A stretch of DNA of 46,244 nucleotides from Pseudomonadota bacterium (GCA_023390905.1 JAEWBY010000014.1:1-46244); one strand, 5' to 3'; shown: positions 7,429-18,036, counted from the first letter of the stretch. Notes: generated by a model not told the origin, from the sequence alone. Translations and numbers: made by a program.

Positions 7429-8976
7429 ATGGCTACCACGCTCAACCCCTCTGAAATCAGCGACCTGATCAAGACCCGCATCGAGAAGGTCAAGCTGGCC
7501 GCGGAGTCGCGCAACGAAGGCACCGTGACCAGCGTGTCCGACGGCATCGTGCGCATCTTCGGTCTCGCCGACGTGATGCAGGGCGAAATGATCGAACTGC
7601 CGAACAACACCTTCGCACTGGCGCTGAACCTCGAGCGCGACTCGGTCGGCGCCGTGGTCCTGGGCGACTACGAACACCTGCGCGAAGGCGACATCGCCAA
7701 GACCACCGGCCGCATCCTGGAAGTGCCGGTCGGCCGCGAACTGCTCGGCCGCGTGGTCAACGCGCTGGGCGAGCCGATCGACGGCAAGGGCCCGATCGAC
7801 GCCAAGCTGACCGCGCCGGTGGAGCGCGTCGCCCCGGGCGTGATCTGGCGCAAGTCGGTCGACCAGCCGGTGCAGACTGGTTACAAGTCGGTCGATGCGA
7901 TGATCCCGATCGGTCGCGGCCAGCGCGAGCTGATCATCGGTGACCGCCAGACCGGCAAGACCGCGATGGCCATCGACGCGGTCATCAACCAGAAGGGCAC
8001 CGGCATCAAGTGCGTGTACGTGGCGATCGGCCAGAAGGCTTCGACCGTCGCCAACATCGTGCGCAAGCTGGAAGAGAATGGCGCGCTCGCGCACACCATC
8101 GTGGTCGCCGCGACCGCGTCCGAATCGGCCGCCATGCAGTACATCTCGGCCTACTCGGGCTGCACGATGGGCGAATTCTTCATGGACCGCGGCGAAGACG
8201 CGCTGATCGTGTACGACGATCTGTCCAAGCAGGCCGTCGCCTATCGCCAGATCTCGCTGCTGCTGAAGCGCCCGCCGGGCCGCGAAGCGTATCCGGGCGA
8301 CGTGTTCTACCTGCACAGCCGCCTGCTGGAGCGTGCCGCGCGCGTGTCCGAGGAATACGTCGAGAAGTTCACCAACGGTGAAGTCAAGGGCAAGACCGGT
8401 TCGCTGACCGCGCTGCCGATCATCGAGACGCAGGCCGGCGACGTGTCCGCGTTCGTACCGACCAACGTCATCTCGATCACCGACGGCCAGATCTTCCTGG
8501 AAACCGACCTGTTCAACGCCGGCATCCGTCCGGCCGTGAACGCCGGTATCTCCGTGTCGCGCGTCGGTGGTGCCGCCCAGACGAAGATCATCAAGAAGCT
8601 GTCCGGCGGCATCCGCATCTCGCTGGCGCAGTACCGCGAGCTGGCGGCATTCGCGCAGTTCGCCTCGGATCTGGACGAAGCCACCCGCAAGCAGCTCGAG
8701 CGCGGCCAGCGCGTCACCGAACTGATGAAGCAGAAGCAGTACGCGCCCATGTCGATCGCGCTGCAGGCGCTGTCGATCTACGCCGTCAACGAGGGTTACC
8801 TCGACGACGTGCCGGTCAGCAAGATCCTGGCGTTCGAGGAAGGCCTGCACGCGCATTTCGTCAACACCCAGGGCGCGCTGATCGATCAGATCAACCAGAG
8901 CGGCAACTGGAACGACGAGATCGAAGGCAAGTTCAAGGCGGGCATCGCCGAGTTCAAGCAGACCGGCACCTGGTAA
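7429..8976 (+). CDS. atpA: ATP synthase F1 subunit alpha
   Basis: Alpha is the non-catalytic nucleotide-binding subunit of the F1 hexamer. The 515 residues carry the P-loop GDRQTGKT at 171-178. The C-terminal half has the conserved block ending SVSRVGGAAQ, where the arginine is the arginine finger. An in-frame ATG 57 bases further upstream would add 19 residues encoded by the hairpin repeat. The start at 7429 is preferred because MATTLNPSEIS matches other alpha subunits and CAGGAAA lies just upstream. Confidence 0.97.
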   Translation: MATTLNPSEISDLIKTRIEKVKLAAESRNEGTVTSVSDGIVRIFGLADVMQGEMIELPNNTFALALNLERDSVGAVVLGDYEHLREGDIAKTTGRILEVPVGRELLGRVVNALGEPIDGKGPIDAKLTAPVERVAPGVIWRKSVDQPVQTGYKSVDAMIPIGRGQRELIIGDRQTGKTAMAIDAVINQKGTGIKCVYVAIGQKASTVANIVRKLEENGALAHTIVVAATASESAAMQYISAYSGCTMGEFFMDRGEDALIVYDDLSKQAVAYRQISLLLKRPPGREAYPGDVFYLHSRLLERAARVSEEYVEKFTNGEVKGKTGSLTALPIIETQAGDVSAFVPTNVISITDGQIFLETDLFNAGIRPAVNAGISVSRVGGAAQTKIIKKLSGGIRISLAQYRELAAFAQFASDLDEATRKQLERGQRVTELMKQKQYAPMSIALQALSIYAVNEGYLDDVPVSKILAFEEGLHAHFVNTQGALIDQINQSGNWNDEIEGKFKAGIAEFKQTGTW

Positions 8977-8978
8977 GC

Positions 8979-9068
8979 CGGAAATCGGAGAACGGAAGTG
9001 GGGCTCGGGCCGAGTCCGCCCCACTCCCGATTGAGCCGGCGCCGCCGGCGGCCGATTCCCGATTTCCG
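8979..9068 (+). repeat. Intergenic hairpin repeat, atpA-atpG gap
   Basis: CGGAAATCGG (8979-8988) is perfectly complementary to CCGATTTCCG (9059-9068). Inside it AGTGGGG (8997-9003) pairs with CCCCACT (9019-9025). Further GCCGGCGCCGCCGGC-type symmetry sits in the middle. It belongs to the GGGATTCGGGATT-like family also seen at 9964, 11516 and 21430. Confidence 0.65.
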
Positions 9069-9094
9069 AATAGCGAGCAGAGCGAGCGAGATAC

Positions 9095-9958
9095 ATGGCA
9101 GGCGGACGCGAAATCAAAACCAAGATCAAGAGCGTGCAGAACACCCGCAAGGTGACGCGCGCGCTCGAGATGGTCTCGGCTTCCAAGATCCGCAAAGCGC
9201 AGGATCGCATGAAGACTTCGCGTCCTTATGCACGCGCGATGCGGCAGGTCATCGGCCATCTGGCGCAGGCCAATACCGACTACCAGCATCCCTTCCTGGT
9301 CGAGCGCCCGGAAGTCAAGCGCGTCGGTTACATCGTGATCTCGTCGGATCGCGGCCTGGCCGGCGGCCTCAACAACAACCTGTTCCGCCGCATGCTCGGT
9401 GAAGTGCGCGGCTGGCAGGACAAGGGCGCCGACATCGATGTGGTGACCATCGGGCAGAAGGCTTCGGTGTTCTTCCGCCGCGTCAAGGTCAACATGACCG
9501 CCAGCGTGTCGCACCTGGGTGACAACCCGAAGCTCGATCAGCTGATCGGCGTCATCAAGGTGATGCTGGATGCGTACACCGAAGGCAAGCTGGATCGCGT
9601 GTATCTGGTCTACAACGGCTTCGTCAACACGATGACCCAGCGCGCCACCTTCGACCAACTGCTGCCGCTGCCGGCCGCCGAGACGCAGGTCGCGCACCAC
9701 GACTGGGACTACATCTACGAACCCGATGCGCAGACCGTGCTCGAACACGTGATCACGCGCTACATCGAATCGCTGGTGTACCAGGCCGTGCTGGAGAACA
9801 TCGCGTCCGAGCACGCCGCGCGCATGGTGGCGATGAAGGCCGCGAGCGACAACGCGACCAAGCTGATCGGTACCTTGAACCTGGTCTACAACAAGGCCCG
9901 CCAGGCCGCGATTACCCAGGAAATCTCGGAAATCGTCGGTGGCGCGGCCGCCGTGTAA
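9095..9958 (+). CDS. atpG: ATP synthase F1 subunit gamma
   Basis: Gamma is the central rotating shaft. The 287 residues begin MAGGREIKTKIKSVQNTRKV and continue TRALEMVSASKIRKAQ, the conserved N-terminal helix. They end in the C-terminal helix ATKLIGTLNLVYNKARQAAI, then TQEISEIVGGAAAV. The ATG is at 9095. Repeats flank the gene on both sides. Confidence 0.97.
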   Translation: MAGGREIKTKIKSVQNTRKVTRALEMVSASKIRKAQDRMKTSRPYARAMRQVIGHLAQANTDYQHPFLVERPEVKRVGYIVISSDRGLAGGLNNNLFRRMLGEVRGWQDKGADIDVVTIGQKASVFFRRVKVNMTASVSHLGDNPKLDQLIGVIKVMLDAYTEGKLDRVYLVYNGFVNTMTQRATFDQLLPLPAAETQVAHHDWDYIYEPDAQTVLEHVITRYIESLVYQAVLENIASEHAARMVAMKAASDNATKLIGTLNLVYNKARQAAITQEISEIVGGAAAV

Positions 9959-9963
9959 GAGCC

Positions 9964-10045
9964 GGGATTGGGGAGACGGGAGACGGAATTGGAAAGAGCA
10001 GCGCAGCGCGCCTTTCGCGAGTCCGGATCCCGAATGCCGAATCCC
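9964..10045 (+). repeat. Intergenic hairpin repeat, atpG-atpD gap
   Basis: The left arm GGGATTGGGGAGACGGGAG and the right arm CCGGATCCCGAATGCCGAATCCC are imperfect inverted copies, with GGGATT at 9964-9969 and AATCCC at 10040-10045. It is the same repeat family as in the neighbouring atp gaps. Confidence 0.6.
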
Positions 10046-10102
10046 AGATGTTGATGAGGCCAGTGACGCTGGTCTAACGAATTAATAATCGGAGCAACGA
10101 AA

Positions 10103-11500
<1,398 letters not shown>

Positions 11501-11515
11501 TGGCCAGCTTCTCGG

Positions 11516-11617
11516 GATTGGGAATTCGGGATTAGGGATTCGCAGGGCGGTCATCGGTACGGGACGGATTCGCGGGCGCGCAGCCCATCGACGAATCCCC
11601 GCTCCCGGATGCCGATG
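11516..11617 (+). repeat. Intergenic hairpin repeat, atpD-atpC gap
   Basis: Three near-copies of GGGATT(C/A)GGG run from 11516 to 11542. They are answered by CGAATCCCCGCTCCCGGATG from 11592. GGGATTCG (11535-11542) and CGAATCCC (11592-11599) are perfect complements. Same family as the other atp gap repeats. Confidence 0.65.
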
Positions 11618-11640
11618 CCCGCCTCGAACAGCGAGGCAAA

Positions 11641-12063
11641 ATGAGCACCATCCGTTGCGACATCGTCAGCGCCGAGCAGGAAATCTTCCACGGGGAAGCC
11701 ACTCTGGTCGTGGCCACCGGTGAACTCGGCGAACTGGGCATCGCGCCCAAGCACGCGCCGCTGATCACGCGCCTCAAGCCGGGCAAGGTGGTGGTGACGC
11801 TGCAGACCGGCGAACATCTGGATTTCGCCATTTCCGGCGGCATCCTCGAAGTGCAGCCGCAGGTCGTGACGGTGCTGGCCGACACCGCCATCCGCGCTCA
11901 GGACATCGACGAAGCCTCGGTGCGCCATGCCAAGGAAGAAGCCGAGCGCGTGCTCGCGCAGAAGGATCCGAAGATGAGCGCCGAAGAAGCGCAGGCGCAG
12001 CTGGCGATGAGCATCGCCCAGCTCAGCGCGCTGGAGCGCCTGCGCAAGAACCTCAAGCACTGA
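11641..12063 (+). CDS. atpC: ATP synthase F1 subunit epsilon
   Basis: Epsilon sits at the foot of the rotor and can inhibit ATP hydrolysis. The 140 residues begin STIRCDIVSAEQEIFHGEA, have the beta-sandwich block GELGELGIAPKHAPLITRLKPG, and end in a C-terminal helical hairpin (about 90-140). Last gene of the atp operon; an intrinsic terminator follows 22 bases later. Confidence 0.97.
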   Translation: MSTIRCDIVSAEQEIFHGEATLVVATGELGELGIAPKHAPLITRLKPGKVVVTLQTGEHLDFAISGGILEVQPQVVTVLADTAIRAQDIDEASVRHAKEEAERVLAQKDPKMSAEEAQAQLAMSIAQLSALERLRKNLKH

Positions 12064-12085
12064 AGCATCCGTGCATTGCGAAAGG

Positions 12086-12108
12086 GCCGGCCATGCGCCG
12101 GCTTTTTT
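12086..12108 (+). terminator. Rho-independent terminator of the atp operon
   Basis: GCCGGC (12086-12091) and GCCGGC (12097-12102) pair around a 5-base loop, followed by six T residues and G. Confidence 0.85.
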
Positions 12109-12119
12109 GTGCCTGCGGA

Positions 12120-12503
12120 TCAGCGATAGACCAGGTGCTTCCACAGGAAGAACGCGACGATCGCCAGCATCCCTTCCACAATCGGCTTGGCGAGCCAGGC
12201 CTGCTGCAATCCAAGCTGATGTGCGATCATCGCGACCAGCCACGTGCTGATCAGTGTCAGCGCCAGCCACACCAGCACGAAACGCATCAGCCGCCGCCAG
12301 CCCAGGCGTGCCTGACCCTCGCGGGCGAACGTCCAGCGGCCGTTGAGCCAGAAACCGAGCAATGCACCGCCGATGCGACCGCACAGATTGGCCGGTGCCG
12401 GCGGCATTCCGCACGCCGTCAGCGCCACCAGCATCGCCCAATCCAGCAGCAACTGGGCCAGGCCGACGACGATGTAGCGCGTGCCTTGCTGGAACGGATT
12501 CAT
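12120..12503 (-). CDS. GtrA-like membrane protein
   Basis: The product has 127 residues with four hydrophobic helices (about 8-30, 36-55, 70-92, 100-120) and the GtrA-type start FQQGTRYIVVGLAQLLLDW, then NLCGRIGGALLGFWLNGRWTF. GtrA proteins are thought to help flip polyprenyl-linked sugars or otherwise act in surface polysaccharide modification. No glycosyltransferase gene is adjacent, so the role here is open. The ATG at 12503 is preferred. A longer frame upstream reads into the divergent glmU gene and lacks any family resemblance. It converges on the atp operon terminator. Confidence 0.8.
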   Translation of the reverse strand: MNPFQQGTRYIVVGLAQLLLDWAMLVALTACGMPPAPANLCGRIGGALLGFWLNGRWTFAREGQARLGWRRLMRFVLVWLALTLISTWLVAMIAHQLGLQQAWLAKPIVEGMLAIVAFFLWKHLVYR

Positions 12504-12606
12504 GGATCGGTCGCGTGTGCTGGCCGGACATCGTAGCGGTTGGCGTGCATGAAGGAATACCCGTGCGCGCACCGGCCATGACGGGCCTAGAATTGGAGCT
12601 GCATCG

Positions 12607-13995
12607 ATGCCCTGGAATCCCGACATGACCCAATCCCTGCACGTCATCATCCTGGCCGCCGGCGAAGGCAAGCGCATGAAGTCGGCGCTGCCCAAAGTGC
12701 TGCAACCGATTGCCGGCAAGCCGATGCTGGCGCACGTGATCGAGGCCGCCCGCGCATTGCAGCCGGCCGGCATCCACGTGGTCTACGGCCACGGCGGTGA
12801 TCAGGTGCAGACCGCGTTCGCCGATCAGTCCGGATTGCAGTGGGCCCATCAGGATCGCCAGCTCGGCACCGGACATGCCGTCGCGCAGGCGATGCCGCAG
12901 GTCCCGGACGCGGCGACCGTACTGGTGCTCTACGGCGACGTCCCGCTGACGCGCGCCGAAACGCTGCAACGCCTGCTCGAGGCACCCGGCCGCCTGTCGG
13001 TGCTGGTCGCCGAACCGGAAGATCCCACCGGCTATGGGCGCATCCTGCGCGATGCCGAAGGCCGCGTAGCCGCGATCGTCGAACACAAGGACGCCACCGA
13101 CGAACAGCGTCGCATCCGCACGATCAACACCGGCATCATCGCCGCCGAATCCACCGCATTGCGGCGCTGGCTGGCTTCGCTCTCGAACGAGAACTCGCAG
13201 GGCGAGTATTACCTGACCGATGTCTTCGCCTCCGCCGCCACCGAATTCAGCCCCGCCGAAATGGTGCTGGTGAGCGATCCGATCGAAGCCGAAGGCGCCA
13301 ACGATCCCTGGCAGCTCGCGCAACTGGAACGCGCGTACCAGCTTCGCGCCGCGCGCGCGCTGTGCGTGCAGGGTGCGCGTGTGCTGGATCCGTCGCGGCT
13401 GGACGTGCGCGGCACCGTGCGCGTCGGACGCGATGTCGAGATCGACGTCGACGTCATCCTCGAAGGCGACGTCGAACTCGGCGACGGCGTGCGCATCGGG
13501 CCATTCACCCGCCTGCGCGATGTCAGGCTGGGTGCCGGCACGCTGGTGCGCGCGCATTGCGATCTCGAAGGCGTGGACGCCGGCGAAGGCGGTGCGCAGA
13601 TCGGGCCGTATTCGCGCCTGCGCCCGGGCACGGTGCTGCGCAAGGACGTGCACGTCGGCAATTTCGTCGAAACCAAGAAGATGACGCTCGGCGTCGGCAG
13701 CAAGGCCAATCACCTGAGCTATCTCGGCGATGCGATCATCGGCAGCGGCGTCAACATCGGCGCCGGCACGATCACCTGCAACTACGACGGCGTGAACAAG
13801 TTCGTGACGACGATCGAGGATGGCGTGTTCGTCGGCTCCAATTCCGCACTCGTCGCCCCGGTGACGATCGGCAAGGACGCCACTATCGGCGCGGGATCGG
13901 TGATCACCAAGAACGCACCGGCCGAGCAGCTCACCATCGCGCGCGGACGGCAGGCGAGCATCGCCGGCTGGCAGCGGCCGAAGAAGAAATCCTGA
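12607..13995 (+). CDS. glmU: Bifunctional GlcNAc-1-P uridyltransferase / GlcN-1-P acetyltransferase
   Basis: GlmU makes UDP-GlcNAc from glucosamine-1-phosphate for peptidoglycan and LPS. The N-terminal half has the uridyltransferase motif LAAGEGKRMKSALPK and the GDVPL metal/nucleotide block. The C-terminal half is a left-handed beta-helix of hexapeptide repeats with RLRPGTVLRKDVHVGNFVE and NIGAGTITCNYDG. From the ATG at 12607 it has 462 residues and a GGAG site 8 bases upstream. The ATG at 12625 (MTQSLHVIIL) fits family N-termini better and gives 456 residues, equal to E. coli GlmU. Either could be used. It works downstream of GlmS, encoded about 9 kb away. Confidence 0.96.
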   Translation: MPWNPDMTQSLHVIILAAGEGKRMKSALPKVLQPIAGKPMLAHVIEAARALQPAGIHVVYGHGGDQVQTAFADQSGLQWAHQDRQLGTGHAVAQAMPQVPDAATVLVLYGDVPLTRAETLQRLLEAPGRLSVLVAEPEDPTGYGRILRDAEGRVAAIVEHKDATDEQRRIRTINTGIIAAESTALRRWLASLSNENSQGEYYLTDVFASAATEFSPAEMVLVSDPIEAEGANDPWQLAQLERAYQLRAARALCVQGARVLDPSRLDVRGTVRVGRDVEIDVDVILEGDVELGDGVRIGPFTRLRDVRLGAGTLVRAHCDLEGVDAGEGGAQIGPYSRLRPGTVLRKDVHVGNFVETKKMTLGVGSKANHLSYLGDAIIGSGVNIGAGTITCNYDGVNKFVTTIEDGVFVGSNSALVAPVTIGKDATIGAGSVITKNAPAEQLTIARGRQASIAGWQRPKKKS

Positions 13996-13998
13996 CGC

Positions 13999-14072
13999 CT
14001 GCGGGAGCGGCTTCAGACGCGAGCGCAATGCCGGATGCCGCCGCGACCGGTACGACGAAGCCCGTCGCGGCA
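13999..14072. repeat. REP-like palindromic element between glmU and a kinase gene
   Basis: TGCGGGAGCGGCTTCAGACG resembles the GGGAGCGGCTTCAGCCGCGA repeats of pseudomonads and xanthomonads (recalled, not searched). GCCGCGAC (14040-14047) pairs perfectly with GTCGCGGC (14064-14071). It sits between convergent genes, a usual place for REP elements, and may act as their shared terminator. Confidence 0.5.
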
Positions 14073-14080
14073 CGCCGTTC

Positions 14081-15424
14081 CTAGGAAGTCGGTGCGACCG
14101 CTTCCGGCAACTGGATCGAGACGCACAGCCCGCCGCCTTCGCGATTGTGCAGCGACAAGCGGCCCCCGTGCGCTTCGACGATCTCGCGGGTCAGCGCCAA
14201 TCCCAGGCCCGTTCCGTTGCGCTTGGTGGAATAGAACGGCACCAGCGCGTTCTGCAGCACCGCATCGTTCATGCCGCTGCCGCGATCCATCACTTCGATG
14301 CGGATCCATTCGGGCAACGGCGTGATCTTCATGCTGACGCCCGAGGCCGGTGATCCGGATTCGTGCGCGTTCTTCAGCAGGTTCAGCAGCGCCTGTTCCA
14401 GTTGCGCGGGATCGACACGGCTGCTCAGTTCCATCGCGGGCATGTCCAGTTCGAACCCGATCTGGCGTTGCAGTCCGGCGAGCCACGTATGCCAGTGCAC
14501 AGTCTGCAACTGCGGCTGCGGCAACTTGGCGAAGCGCGCATAGCCGCGGATGAAGCCTTCCAGGTGGCGCGCGCGATCCTCGATGGTGGAAAAGATCTCC
14601 TCCAGCCGCTCATGACGCCCGCGGCGCACCAGTTCGCCGCCCGAATGCGCAAGCGAAGCCACCGGCGCGAGCGAGTTGTTCAACTCGTGGCTGATCACGC
14701 GGATGACCTTCTTCCACGTCATCACTTCCTGCCGGCGCAGTTCGCTGGTCAGCAGACGCAGCAACAGCAACTCGTGGCGACGTCCGTTGAGGCGGAAATG
14801 GCGCCGGGCGAGGTGATAGACCTGCTCCTCTTCCTCGGCGCTGTCCTGCGCGACGGCAAACAGGCTGTCGCCGCCGCGCGAAAGCGCCTCGCGCATTTCC
14901 ACCGGGGCCGACTCCAGCAACGTGTCGAAGTTCTGGCCTTCCAGTTTCCATCCGCCGTGCAGCAACTTGCGCGCCGCCAGGTTGGCGAACACCACGCGGC
15001 GCACGCCATCGCCGCCGTTAGCGAGCAGCAGCATCGCCACCGGCGTGTTCTGCACCATCGTGTCGAGCAGCAGTTCGCGCTGGACCAGCCCCTGACGCTG
15101 CTCGCGCAGCACGTCGCCGAGTTCGCCGTGCGACTTCACCAGTGCGCCGAGTTCGTCCGGGCTGTCCCAGTGGATGCCGAAGTTGTATTCGCCATCGCGG
15201 TAACTGTTGACGCTGCCCGAGAGCGCACGGAACAGCGAATTCATCGGCGCCAGCGCACGTTTCAATGCCAGCATCATCAGTGGCAGCGCGATCAGCGCGG
15301 ACAGCAGGAACGCCAGTCGATCGTCGGCCAGCCACGCCCGCAACAGCAGCGGCAACGCAATGGCGATCGCCAGCGAAGGCAACAGCCACAGCAGCAATCG
15401 GCCGGCGAGCGAGCGTCGCATCAT
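14081..15424 (-). CDS. Sensor histidine kinase, NtrY-like, of the efflux operon
   Basis: The 447 residues have two N-terminal membrane helices (about 8-28 and 36-55) with almost no periplasmic loop, then a HAMP/PAS-like linker. The H-box is VISHELNNSLAP (His246). The ATP-binding domain has LLNLLKNAHESG (N-box), MDRGSGM (G1) and FYSTKRNGTGLGLAL (F/G2). It should phosphorylate the sigma-54-type regulator whose stop overlaps its start (ATGA, 15421-15424). The short periplasmic part suggests it senses a membrane or cytoplasmic signal, as envelope-stress kinases do. Last gene of the minus-strand efflux operon. Confidence 0.9.
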   Translation of the reverse strand: MMRRSLAGRLLLWLLPSLAIAIALPLLLRAWLADDRLAFLLSALIALPLMMLALKRALAPMNSLFRALSGSVNSYRDGEYNFGIHWDSPDELGALVKSHGELGDVLREQRQGLVQRELLLDTMVQNTPVAMLLLANGGDGVRRVVFANLAARKLLHGGWKLEGQNFDTLLESAPVEMREALSRGGDSLFAVAQDSAEEEEQVYHLARRHFRLNGRRHELLLLRLLTSELRRQEVMTWKKVIRVISHELNNSLAPVASLAHSGGELVRRGRHERLEEIFSTIEDRARHLEGFIRGYARFAKLPQPQLQTVHWHTWLAGLQRQIGFELDMPAMELSSRVDPAQLEQALLNLLKNAHESGSPASGVSMKITPLPEWIRIEVMDRGSGMNDAVLQNALVPFYSTKRNGTGLGLALTREIVEAHGGRLSLHNREGGGLCVSIQLPEAVAPTS

Positions 15425-16761
15425 TCGCGTGGAATACCGTAGCGATCCATGCGGCGGTACAGCGCTTGGCGGCTGAGACCGAGTTCGGCGGCGGCCTGCG
15501 CGATCACGCCCCCCGCACGCGCCAGTGCGCCCTCGAGCGTCGCGCGATCCGGCTCCTCGTGACCATTCAGGCGCGCCGGCGGCGGTGCCTTCGGCAGGTT
15601 GAGGTCGGCGGCCTCGATGCGTGCACCCTGCGCAAGCAATCCCGCGCGTTGCATGACGTTGCGCAGTTCGCGCACGTTGCCGGGCCAGGCATGGCGCAAC
15701 AGCGCCGCGCGCGCGGAATCGCCGATGGGCTTCTCGGCGGGGCGGAACTTCTCCGCCAGCGGCAGAATGTCCCCGGGCCGTTCGGCCAGCGGCGGCAGGT
15801 TCAATTCGATCGCGTTGAGGCGGTAGTAGAGATCTTCGCGGAAGGTGCCTTCGCGGATCATCGCCGGCAGATCCGCATTGGTCGCGCTGATCACGCGCAC
15901 GGTGACGTGCCGCTCGCGATTGGAACCGAGCCGCTCGAAGCGCCCGGTCTCCAGCACGCGCAGCAGCTTCATCTGACCGGCGAGCGGAAGATTGCCGATC
16001 TCGTCGAGGAACAGCGTACCGCCGTCGGCCGCTTCGAACTTGCCTTCGCGTGCCTTGTTCGCACCGGTATAGGCACCGGCATCGGCCCCGAACAATTCGG
16101 CTTCAATCAATTCAGCCGGCAGCGCACCGCAGTTGAGCGTGACGAACGGACCGCTGCGCACGTTGGAGTTGGCCTGGATGATCTCGGCGATGCGTTCCTT
16201 GCCGCTGCCGTTGGGCCCGGTGATCAGCACCGGCAGATCCGAACGCGCGACCTGGCACGCGAGCGCGACCAGCCGTTCACTGGCCGGATCCTCGAACACC
16301 AGGCCGCGCAGATCGTAGCGGCTGGCGAGTTGATCACGGCTGCGGCGTTCGCGACTGCGCCGGCGTTCCAGTTCGCCGCGCACTTCCGACAACTCGACCA
16401 GATTGTTGACCGTGGCCAGCAACTTGCGATCGTCCCAGGGCTTGGCCACGTAATCGACGGCGCCGGCCTTGACGAGATTCACCGCGGCTTCCAGATGCGT
16501 CCATGCGGTCAGCAGGATCACCGGCAGATCCGGATGCTGATCACGGATGGCCGCGAACAGTGCTTCGCCTTCGGCGCCGGAGGTGGTGTCGGCGGTGAAG
16601 TTCATGTCCTGGATCACCAGATCCACCGGCTCCTGCTTCAGCAGGGCCAGCCCGGCGTCGGGCGATTCGGCATGGAGCGTGGTGATGTCGTGCAGCGAGA
16701 AGAGGACTTCCAGCGCCGTGCTGACGGCGGGATTGTCGTCGATGACGAGAATGGTCGGCAT
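15421..16761 (-). CDS. Sigma-54-dependent response regulator of the efflux operon
   Basis: The 446 residues comprise three parts. The receiver domain (1-125) has phospho-acceptor Asp52 in DLVIQDMNF. The AAA+ domain (about 155-385) has a Walker A variant GPNGSGKE (182-189), the sigma-54 contact loop GAYTGA at 229-234 (the Tyr form of GAFTGA) and LFLDEIGNL. A C-terminal Fis-type helix-turn-helix (about 405-445, AAAELGLSRQALYRRMDRYG) completes it. It should drive sigma-54 promoters. One such site with tandem palindromes lies before the first gene of this operon (22815-22925), which suggests autogenous control. It starts 2 bases after the preceding permease stop. Confidence 0.93.
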   Translation of the reverse strand: MPTILVIDDNPAVSTALEVLFSLHDITTLHAESPDAGLALLKQEPVDLVIQDMNFTADTTSGAEGEALFAAIRDQHPDLPVILLTAWTHLEAAVNLVKAGAVDYVAKPWDDRKLLATVNNLVELSEVRGELERRRSRERRSRDQLASRYDLRGLVFEDPASERLVALACQVARSDLPVLITGPNGSGKERIAEIIQANSNVRSGPFVTLNCGALPAELIEAELFGADAGAYTGANKAREGKFEAADGGTLFLDEIGNLPLAGQMKLLRVLETGRFERLGSNRERHVTVRVISATNADLPAMIREGTFREDLYYRLNAIELNLPPLAERPGDILPLAEKFRPAEKPIGDSARAALLRHAWPGNVRELRNVMQRAGLLAQGARIEAADLNLPKAPPPARLNGHEEPDRATLEGALARAGGVIAQAAAELGLSRQALYRRMDRYGIPRE

Positions 16762-16763
16762 GC

Positions 16764-17981
16764 CTATAGCCTAACCCAGCGGCCGCGGGTCACGTGGTCC
16801 GGCGGAATCGATGCGGCGCGGCGCGCCGGCCAGGTCGCCGCGCACTGCGTCAGCACGACCACACCCACGGCCAGCACCGGCCAGAGCAGAGACGGCGGCT
16901 GCGTGGACCACGGCCAATCCACCCAGCGCTGCATGGCGTGATGGCCGACGAGCGCGAGCAGCCAGCCGGACAGCGCAAGCGCGAGGTGATCGCGGCGCAC
17001 GGCATGCCGGATCTGCGCCCGCGTGGCGCCGACGGCGCGATGCAGCCCGATCCGCACCAGGCTTTGCTGGATCCAGAGATGGCCGGCGGCCGTCTGGCTC
17101 AGCAGGATGAGCATCCACCAGCCCGCCGCGCACAGGGTCACCGTCCATGCCATGCGACGCTCGCGTTGCAGGCTCGCCGTGCGCAGCGCCGCGATGGACG
17201 TGACCGGCGTGATGGCGTACGCGGGATATTGCGTGCGCAATCGCGTTTGCAGTCGCGCCAGGAGCGCGCCGGTATCGTGCTCGTCCCCGCGCACCAGGTA
17301 GCGCGCCCACGCGATGTCGTCCGGCGCGAGCGCGAGTACCACCGAAGCGGGTTCCTGCGCACCGGAGGCGCGGCTGTCGAACGGCGGCGGCAGGGATTCG
17401 ATCACGCCGACGATGCGCAGCGTGCGGCCGTAATCGTAAAGCGGCCGACCGATCACCTCGCGCGACGGGTACAGGCGATCGGCCAGCGCCTGCGTCACCA
17501 GCACCGGTAGATCCTGCGTGCGTTGCATGCGGGCGGAAAAGGGCTCGACATCGTGGTGGTCCAGCGCACGGCCCTGCACCACGCGCGCTCCCAGAGTCGC
17601 GGCCAGCGAGGCTTCACCGAGATACATCGAAGCCATCACGCCGCGTTCGCCGCGTGGCGTGGCAGACAGCCATGCGTTCCAGGCCGTCATGCCGTAAGGC
17701 GACTGATTGACGATGCTGACCGATCGCACTCCCTCGACTTCAGCCAGCACCGCCGCCACGTCGCGTGGCTCGACCCGGCCGCGGGCCGCGGCACCGAGCG
17801 GCGGCACGTCCAGCAGTTGCGCTTCGGGCAGCCCGCTGTCGGCATCACGTGCGTGACGATAAAGCGCGAACGCCTGCCACGCCCACACGCACAGCAACAG
17901 GCCGATGGCCACTTCCACGATCAGCAGGCACGCCAGGCCCGCATGCGGCGACAACAGGCGCGAGGAAGGACGGAGATCCAT
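16764..17981 (-). CDS. FtsX-type ABC permease, third and most divergent copy
   Basis: The 405 residues from the ATG at 17981 have one N-terminal membrane helix (about 17-37), a large extracytoplasmic domain, and three C-terminal helices, the MacB/FtsX topology. The C-terminal block RIGLHRAVGATRAQIRHAVRRD matches the RRALGATRRQI motif of its upstream neighbour, and the ending ATWPARRAASIPP is also typical. A longer upstream reading is Cys/Arg-rich and overlaps the previous gene, so it was not used. It is shorter and less conserved in sequence than the next two permeases. It follows its neighbour by 55 bases and precedes the regulator by 2. Confidence 0.85.
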   Translation of the reverse strand: MDLRPSSRLLSPHAGLACLLIVEVAIGLLLCVWAWQAFALYRHARDADSGLPEAQLLDVPPLGAAARGRVEPRDVAAVLAEVEGVRSVSIVNQSPYGMTAWNAWLSATPRGERGVMASMYLGEASLAATLGARVVQGRALDHHDVEPFSARMQRTQDLPVLVTQALADRLYPSREVIGRPLYDYGRTLRIVGVIESLPPPFDSRASGAQEPASVVLALAPDDIAWARYLVRGDEHDTGALLARLQTRLRTQYPAYAITPVTSIAALRTASLQRERRMAWTVTLCAAGWWMLILLSQTAAGHLWIQQSLVRIGLHRAVGATRAQIRHAVRRDHLALALSGWLLALVGHHAMQRWVDWPWSTQPPSLLWPVLAVGVVVLTQCAATWPARRAASIPPDHVTRGRWVRL

Positions 17982-18036
17982 GGAAGCTCCGGAGATGATC
18001 CTCTCCGCCGCATGGACGGAGAGGACGGCAGACACC

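Noticed and set aside
7414..9210. 598-codon minus-strand frame opposite atpA
   Set aside because: Antisense shadow; atpA is certain and the frame has no family resemblance.
12504..12773. Extended start of the GtrA-like protein
   Set aside because: It runs antisense into glmU and lacks GtrA features; the ATG at 12503 begins the recognisable domain.
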